A stretch of 9,917 nucleotides of DNA from assembly GCA_031264205.1 (NCBI GenBank), contig JAISEH010000065.1, positions 1-9,917 on the forward strand, written 5' to 3'. Source of the stretch: Candidatus Margulisiibacteriota bacterium. Lineage in GTDB: Bacteria; Margulisbacteria; Termititenacia; Termititenacales; Termititenacaceae. Shown here piece after piece: positions 6,371 to 9,917 of this stretch (its first letter is position 1; each line of letters opens with the position of its first letter). The position numbers and the translations under genes were made by a program. A model generated the notes under the pieces. The model did not search any database and had not been told where the DNA came from. It saw only the letters and a program-made list of their open reading frames with translations.

Positions 6371-7270
6371 TTAGCTAATTTTTATTATATAAATCACTGT
6401 ATAGAACTCCGGACGGTTGTCGGCGTTTGAACCGGTATAACCGATAGCGCCTGTTGGCGTCATACTGAAATGATAACCGGCACGGCCAGCAACCCAACCA
6501 CCGCCAGCAATCACCGTTTCAGCATCTGGTTTGGTGTTAGAAACACTAAAAACACCCTCAGGATATCTGGAATAATAGGGATGTATACTTTTATTAGTAG
6601 TAAAATCTACAGGAAGATAACCGGTCTGATTCGTTCCCGTAAAGCCATGATTATGATACGGCACTTGAGCTGTGTTTGTGCCGCCTGTTTCTCTATCATT
6701 ACCATAATCCCCGCCACGCAGGAACTTGTCGATCAGATTAGGTGTGCCGTTCTGACCATTGCAGATTTTCCACACAGCCTTAAAAGCGGAATCTTTGGCA
6801 TCCCAGGCTGCCGCGCTGAAAGTCAGTATCGTGCCTCTCGGAAAAAAGCTCAAGGTACTCAATGAAGCCAGCAGGCTCAACTGATCGGCGGTCAATTTGT
6901 CCTGTTTTTTATAGACCTGCGCTTCGGTGGCAAATTTTGTGCCGCTATTGGTCGCGTCTGTCGTTTTAGCCACGCCCAATAATGGTTCTGCCGCTACGTC
7001 TGTCGTGCCAAAAGTTTTGACGCCGGTGATAGTTTCCGCTCCGGCTTTGTGCAGAGATCCACTGTCTTTGTCATTAAGACTATCAGAGACCGCTTTAACT
7101 GACGGATATTGCGCAGTGCTTGAATTGTTGCTGCTGTCTATCGTGTCTGTTTTATTCGCCACCTTTTCTTTGGTATTTAACGCCGCGGTCATGCCTGCCG
7201 CCGAAAGTTGTTCACCCTTCTCAATAAAATATGGTTCTCCAGCAAAACTGTCCGTGTAATTGTTCGCCAT
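6371..7270 (-). CDS. Phage tail collar/fibre-like protein
   Basis: The protein has 299 residues and looks like a phage tail-fibre or collar-type structural protein. The N-terminal half (about 1-140) is low in aromatic residues and rich in Asn, Ser, Thr and Ala, with the phrase DSSNNSSTAQYPSVKAV that recurs in tail proteins of gut phages and prophages. The C-terminal half (about 143-299) has the collar-like order PRGTILTF, WKICNGQNGTPNLIDKFLRGG, ETGGTNTAQVPYHNHGFTG with an HxH pair (His206, His208), and the ending RPEFYTVIYIIKI. The start at 7270 has a strong Shine-Dalgarno (GGGGGA, nine bases away); the ATG at 7303 upstream lacks one. No other phage gene is in the window, and it stands between dapA and an XRE regulator. 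It has its own promoter and candidate operator. It may be a prophage remnant or a domesticated surface adhesin; I cannot decide. Confidence 0.75.
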   Translation of the reverse strand: MANNYTDSFAGEPYFIEKGEQLSAAGMTAALNTKEKVANKTDTIDSSNNSSTAQYPSVKAVSDSLNDKDSGSLHKAGAETITGVKTFGTTDVAAEPLLGVAKTTDATNSGTKFATEAQVYKKQDKLTADQLSLLASLSTLSFFPRGTILTFSAAAWDAKDSAFKAVWKICNGQNGTPNLIDKFLRGGDYGNDRETGGTNTAQVPYHNHGFTGTNQTGYLPVDFTTNKSIHPYYSRYPEGVFSVSNTKPDAETVIAGGGWVAGRAGYHFSMTPTGAIGYTGSNADNRPEFYTVIYIIKIS

Positions 7271-7305
7271 AAATTTGTCCCCCTTGCTTTTTTTAACTTT
7301 CATAG

Positions 7306-7326
7306 GTTATCTGCGGATAACTTATC
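7306..7326. repeat. Overlapping inverted repeats, candidate operator
   Basis: Three alternating half-sites stand in a row: GTTATC (7306-7311), GATAAC (7316-7321) and TTATC (7322-7326). The first two form a perfect 6+6 palindrome with a TGCG spacer; the second and third form the perfect 11-base palindrome GATAA-C-TTATC. They sit just downstream of the -10 of the fibre promoter and just upstream of the divergent XRE gene. That is where a repressor would control the fibre gene and possibly its own gene. Binding by the adjacent XRE protein is inferred. Confidence 0.5.
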
Positions 7327-7327
7327 A

Positions 7328-7356
7328 ATTGTAATAGACAGGTATGATTATGTCAA
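7328..7356 (-). promoter_or_regulatory. Promoter of the fibre-like gene
   Basis: On the minus strand a perfect -35 TTGACA (7351-7356), a 17-base spacer and a -10 TACAAT (7328-7333) form a near-consensus promoter. Transcription would start near 7321, giving a leader of about 50 bases with a strong ribosome site. The -35 lies at the start of the divergent XRE gene, and the inverted repeats at 7306-7326 cover the predicted start point. Confidence 0.65.
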
Positions 7357-7574
7357 GATTTATGGCTGCTCTACAAAAACTAGCAAAAAGAATTAAAGCC
7401 CTGCGCAAGGCCAGAGGATTGACCGCAGAACAACTGGCTATCAACAGCGATTTAAGCAAAACCGCGCTAAGCTATATTGAACGTTGTATGAAAGAACCCA
7501 AACTCTGCACGCTTGAAAGCATTGCCGATGGCCTCAATGTCACATTGAAAGAATTATTTAATTTTCCAGAATAA
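7350..7574 (+). CDS. Small XRE-family HTH transcriptional regulator (second copy)
   Basis: This regulator of 74 residues (from the chosen start) is a single Cro/CI-type helix-turn-helix domain: LAKRIKALRKARGLTAEQLA, SDLSKTALSYIER, EPKLCTLESIADGLN and a terminal LKELFNF. It resembles the XRE gene at 1732-1950 along its whole length, with the same spacing and the same ending. In-frame ATGs are at 7344, 7350 and 7362. I prefer 7350 because AGG stands seven bases before it, but 7344 is possible; neither changes the domain. It is divergent from the fibre-like gene, and the operator-like repeats between them suggest it represses that gene and perhaps itself. Its own promoter is unclear: TATGAT at 7343-7348 is the best -10 I see, with a poor -35, and it would fit the ATG at 7362. 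Confidence 0.85.
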   Translation: MSRFMAALQKLAKRIKALRKARGLTAEQLAINSDLSKTALSYIERCMKEPKLCTLESIADGLNVTLKELFNFPE

Positions 7575-7593
7575 GCAAACGCGCTGCCCGGTT

Positions 7594-7615
7594 CTTTCCG
7601 CCGCGAAAGTTTATT
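7594..7615 (+). terminator. Weak hairpin after the second XRE gene
   Basis: CTTTC and GAAAG can pair around a six-base loop (7594-7609), followed by the T-rich TTTATTT. The stem is only five pairs, so this is a weak candidate terminator for the XRE gene before the RRM gene promoter. Confidence 0.2.
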
Positions 7616-7638
7616 TCCTTCAAGTCCATACCCGCCTC

Positions 7639-7672
7639 TTGCAATCTATTTTTAAAAGTTTTAAACTATACT
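7639..7672 (+). promoter_or_regulatory. Possible promoter of the RRM-yqeK operon
   Basis: TTGCAA (7639-7644), a 17-base spacer and TAAACT (7662-7667) give a moderate promoter; the overlapping TATACT (7667-7672) is a better -10 but is badly spaced from this -35. The surrounding stretch is AT-rich and stands 35-70 bases before the RRM gene, whose GGGGGAG ribosome site ends 12 bases before the ATG. Confidence 0.35.
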
Positions 7673-7707
7673 CAATAAAATTGTCCACGGGGGAGAATTA
7701 GAGCATT

Positions 7708-8034
7708 ATGGAATTAGACATTGTAGAAAATAATTCTCAAGAAATCTCGCAAGAAAAAGTTGCGCAAATCTATCTCGGCAATGTGCCGTGGAAAGCCTCG
7801 CCGGAAGATATTTCCATGCTGCTGTCCACGCAGGCCAATTTGCAGGTCAAGGACGTGCGCATCGTCAAGGAAAAGGACACCGGTCGCTCGCGCGGCTTTG
7901 CTTTTGTGGATATAGTTAATAAAGACCCGGAAGCGGTCATCAAAAATGCGCCCGAGCTGGTCTTGCAAGGACGCACGCTGACTGTCAAATACGCCAATGC
8001 TCGCAAAGAAAAATCGCACGAATTTAATCTCTAA
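7708..8034 (+). CDS. RRM-domain RNA-binding protein
   Basis: This 108-residue protein consists of one RNA recognition motif with short tails. The RNP2 strand is IYLGNVPW (21-28) and the RNP1 strand is RSRGFAFVDI (60-69), with the aromatic positions needed to stack on RNA bases. The fold order is visible: strand 21-26, helix SPEDISMLLS, strand VKDVRIVKE, RNP1, helix from DPEAVIKNA and the final strand LTVKYAN. The C terminus is short and basic-acidic (RKEKSHEFNL) and lacks the glycine-rich tail seen in many cyanobacterial Rbp proteins. Single-RRM bacterial proteins are thought to act in RNA stability or localisation, but the target here is unknown. Its 3' end overlaps the start of yqeK by 38 bases, suggesting coupled translation. 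It occupies the place where Bacillota often have nadD. Confidence 0.9.
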   Translation: MELDIVENNSQEISQEKVAQIYLGNVPWKASPEDISMLLSTQANLQVKDVRIVKEKDTGRSRGFAFVDIVNKDPEAVIKNAPELVLQGRTLTVKYANARKEKSHEFNL

Positions 8035-8536
8035 ATTTCAGGCGGCTTTAAAACAAAAGCTGACCGCGGAAAAATACCGGCATTCTCTGCGCACCGCGGA
8101 CTGGGCTAAAGAAATCGCCGGATTTTGCAATTACGATCCTGACACCGCGTATCTCGCCGGACTTTTGCACGACTGCGCCAAGACTTCCGACGCGGGCTAT
8201 TTGCTGGCGCAAGCTCAAAAACGCCGTATCAGGTTAACCAAAAAATATAGGGAAAATCCGCTGCTGCTGCACAGTCCGCTGGGCGCGGCGCTGGCACGCG
8301 AGGAATTCGGCATTACCGATCCCAAAATGCTCAACGCCATACATTATCATACGCTTGGCCGCACCAAGATGGTCAAATTGGAAAAAATAATTTACGTCGC
8401 GGATTATTCCGAGCCGGGACGCCGCTCGCCGGCCGCGCGGGAAATCCGCCAGCTCTTGCGAAAAACCGGAGATTTAAATCAAGCCGTGAAAATTAAAAAG
8501 GAAACCAACGCCAGAAAATTCGGTGAAACCGCCTAA
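7997..8536 (+). CDS. yqeK: YqeK-type HD-domain hydrolase (predicted Ap4A hydrolase)
   Basis: This 179-residue HD-superfamily metal-dependent phosphohydrolase is of the YqeK family; characterised members cleave diadenosine tetraphosphate symmetrically to ADP. The metal-ligand pattern is visible: His29 (KYRHS), the HD pair in GLLHDCAK (58-59), His92 (LLHSPLG), IHYHT (His116, His118) and Asp136 in IIYVADYSEPGR. Length is close to the usual 185-190. The only ATG is at 7997, inside the end of the RRM gene, without a Shine-Dalgarno, so translation is probably coupled to that gene. Downstream is an LCP gene, as in many Clostridia where the order is nadD-yqeK-LCP-rsfS; here neither nadD nor rsfS is present. 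The function comes from family knowledge, not from this sequence alone. Confidence 0.9.
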   Translation: MLAKKNRTNLISKFQAALKQKLTAEKYRHSLRTADWAKEIAGFCNYDPDTAYLAGLLHDCAKTSDAGYLLAQAQKRRIRLTKKYRENPLLLHSPLGAALAREEFGITDPKMLNAIHYHTLGRTKMVKLEKIIYVADYSEPGRRSPAAREIRQLLRKTGDLNQAVKIKKETNARKFGETA

Positions 8537-8563
8537 AACAGACCATTGCAAAAACGCATCTTG

Positions 8564-8572
8564 TGTTAAAAT
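8564..8572 (+). promoter_or_regulatory. Extended -10 promoter of the LCP gene, probably leaderless
   Basis: TGTTAAAAT is an extended -10 (TGn plus TAAAAT), nine bases before the ATG at 8582. TTGCAA at 8546-8551 is a possible -35 with a short 15-base spacer. Initiation 6-8 bases after the -10 would leave a leader of only about two to four bases. No Shine-Dalgarno is present. The layout repeats that of dapA: TAAAATACGCC here, TATAATCCGCC there. Confidence 0.5.
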
Positions 8573-8581
8573 ACGCCAATT

Positions 8582-9817
8582 ATGTTCAGCGGCACGCAAA
8601 AGAAAATCCTGATAATTATTGCCATTGTTTCAATAGTCGGAGCCTTGGGCGGTATTCTCATCAACATCATCAATTACAACGCGCAGGCTTTTGGCACGCT
8701 CGTCAAATTGCTCACCATGAGTTTTCCGCAGCGGCATCTTTCGGACAACACCACAGTGCTCATCATGGGTATCGACAACAGCGCGGACAATGTGCGCCGC
8801 GCCGACACGATCATGGTCGCCAATCTCAACCCGTACACGAAATATATCGGCGTACTGTCCATACCGCGCGACTGCCGTATGCCTGTGCCCGGCCACGGCC
8901 AGACCAAGATCAATCACGCTTACGCTTACGGCGGGCCGCAGCTGCTGCGCGAAGCGGTGTCCAATTATCTGCAGACGCCGATCCCGTATTATATAGAAAT
9001 CGATCTCAACGGGCTGGCCGCGCTGGTCGACCAGATCGGCGGTGTGCCGCTCGATGTGGAAAAACGCATGTACTCTGTCGACCGCGCTGGTGAGCTGTAG
9101 ATCGCTCTGCAGCCGGGCTATCAGGTGCTCGACGGCAATAAAGCCCTGCAATATGTGCGTTTCCGCAGCGACGCCGCGGTGGATCTCGGGCGCATCGAGC
9201 GGCAGCACAAGTTTTTGCAGGCCGTCGGCAGCAAACTGCTAAAAGTCAATATTATTTTCAAAGCGCCGACGGTGATTTTCAAAATGGCCAAATTTGTGCG
9301 CACCAATGTGCCGGCCGCGCTTTTTGTGGACGTGGCCAATCGCGTCAAAGAAGCCTATCAACTCGGCCATCTGGATATCGCGACCATACCCAGCGCACCG
9401 GTGGACATCAATGGCGTGGCTTATTTGCAGCCGGACTGGCAACGCACGCAAACCCTTGTGCAACGCGTGATCCGCGGGTACGAGTTTTACACACCCAGTT
9501 TGCCGTCTATCAAAAAACCGCCGGAACTCTTCATCGAAGTGCTCAATGGCAGCGGCGCCACCGGCATGGGACGCAATATGGAAAGAAAATTGAAAACGCT
9601 CGGCTATCAAGTCTGGAACACCAAAGACGCCGGTCGTTTTGATTACGGCGAAACAATTATTATCAACTGGCAGGGCGAGGCGCTGGAAGACGAGGCGCAT
9701 ATTTTGGCGCGCAAACTTTACATTAACCCGGCCAATATTTTGACGCGCCGGCCGCAACAAAACACGCGTTTGAGTTTTTCTATTATCGTCGGCCACGACT
9801 GGCCAATAGAGCGTTGA
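8582..9817 (+). pseudogene. LCP (LytR-CpsA-Psr) family protein interrupted by an in-frame TAG
   Basis: LCP proteins transfer lipid-linked polymers such as teichoic acid or capsule glycan to peptidoglycan on the outer face of the membrane. The frame encodes 411 residues if the TAG at 9098-9100 is ignored. Order: N-terminal anchor helix (about 7-30), LCP domain from 56 with TTVLIMGIDNS, VRRADTIMVANLNP, VLSIPRDCRM, KINHAYAYGGP and LVDQIGGVPLDVE; then codon 173 is TAG; then PGYQVLDGNKALQYVRFR and DLGRIERQHKFL; and a LytR_C domain (about 316-403, LFIEVLNGSGATGMGRN). Every conserved block, including the arginines, lies in one frame on both sides, so only this codon is wrong. Termination would remove the catalytic arginines YVRFR and GRIERQ. 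It could be a recent nonsense mutation, a sequencing error or read-through. thiH and rnj end in TAG at normal family ends, which argues against genome-wide recoding. Gaps are 45 bases to yqeK and one base to mutS. Confidence 0.85.
9098..9100 (+). other. In-frame amber codon inside the LCP domain
   Basis: The TAG falls between GEL and IALQPGY, at a position where LCP proteins usually carry a variable residue such as Lys, Tyr or His. One base change from AAG, CAG or TAC/TAT would restore the frame. The next usable start downstream, GTG at 9125, would yield only the C-terminal part without an anchor. Confidence 0.9.
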
Positions 9818-9818
9818 T

Positions 9819-9917
9819 ATGCAGAGAGCAGACCCTGAAGCAACGCCAATGATGCGCCAGTATTTGGACATCAAGGCGCGGCATCAGGACGCTATTGTTT
9901 TTTTCCGGCTGGGCGAT
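9819..9917 (+). CDS. mutS: DNA mismatch repair protein MutS, N-terminal fragment (3' end outside window)
   Basis: MutS recognises base mismatches and small loops and starts mismatch repair with MutL. Only the first 33 codons are in the window, running off its end in frame. They read TPMMRQYLDIKARHQDA then IVFFRLGD, which is the hallmark start of MutS domain I, just before the mismatch-contacting FYE motif that would follow beyond the edge. The ATG at 9819 is one base after the LCP gene stop, so the two genes are probably cotranscribed and coupled. I see no separate promoter or clear Shine-Dalgarno. The placement gives about nine residues before TPMM, normal for the family. Confidence 0.93.
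   Translation, partial: MQRADPEATPMMRQYLDIKARHQDAIVFFRLGD

Noticed and set aside
7558..7629. Minus-strand ORF of 23 codons with a GGCGGG just before its ATG, overlapping the end of the second XRE gene
   Set aside because: It is very short, overlaps a real gene, and has a stop just upstream and no recognisable family; likely chance.

Overview
The window is bacterial chromosome with close gene packing on both strands. It holds eleven protein genes (two cut by the window edges, one interrupted by a stop codon) and no rRNA, tRNA or CRISPR that I can see. The genes suggest an uncultured, probably anaerobic bacterium. Thiazole is made by the oxygen-sensitive radical-SAM route (ThiG-ThiH), RNA decay uses RNase J, and two gene orders resemble Bacillota: dapA followed by an RNase J gene, and yqeK followed by an LCP gene. 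A small RRM protein of the kind common in Cyanobacteria and several Gram-negative phyla is also present, and several genes lack a Shine-Dalgarno. A lineage such as Margulisbacteria or a neighbouring phylum would fit, but the sequence alone does not settle it.

Left part (1-1707, + strand): the end of thiG overlaps thiH. Together they make the thiazole moiety of thiamin.

Middle left (1732-2179): a small XRE-family regulator on the minus strand, then an AT-rich control region. It contains two back-to-back promoters sharing one -35 element. The rightward promoter leads to a consensus Shine-Dalgarno and a possible 16-codon ORF.

Centre (2176-6283, minus strand): an operon dapA - rnj - btuF/btuC fusion. 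It covers lysine/diaminopimelate synthesis, RNA processing and uptake of a cobalamin- or metal-chelate-type substrate. The transporter gene is the standout. A substrate-binding protein is joined in frame to a FecCD-type permease that has lost its first membrane helix, and no ATPase gene lies nearby.

Middle right (6371-7574): a solitary phage-tail-collar/fibre-like gene transcribed divergently from a second small XRE regulator. A well-formed promoter with overlapping inverted repeats lies between them, so it looks like a small regulated accessory module next to housekeeping genes.

Right part (7708-9917, + strand): an RRM protein, YqeK, an LCP (LytR-CpsA-Psr) protein and the start of mutS, tightly spaced. 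The LCP gene carries one in-frame TAG inside an otherwise intact catalytic domain. dapA and the LCP gene both have extended -10 promoters placed so close to their ATG that leaderless transcripts are predicted.
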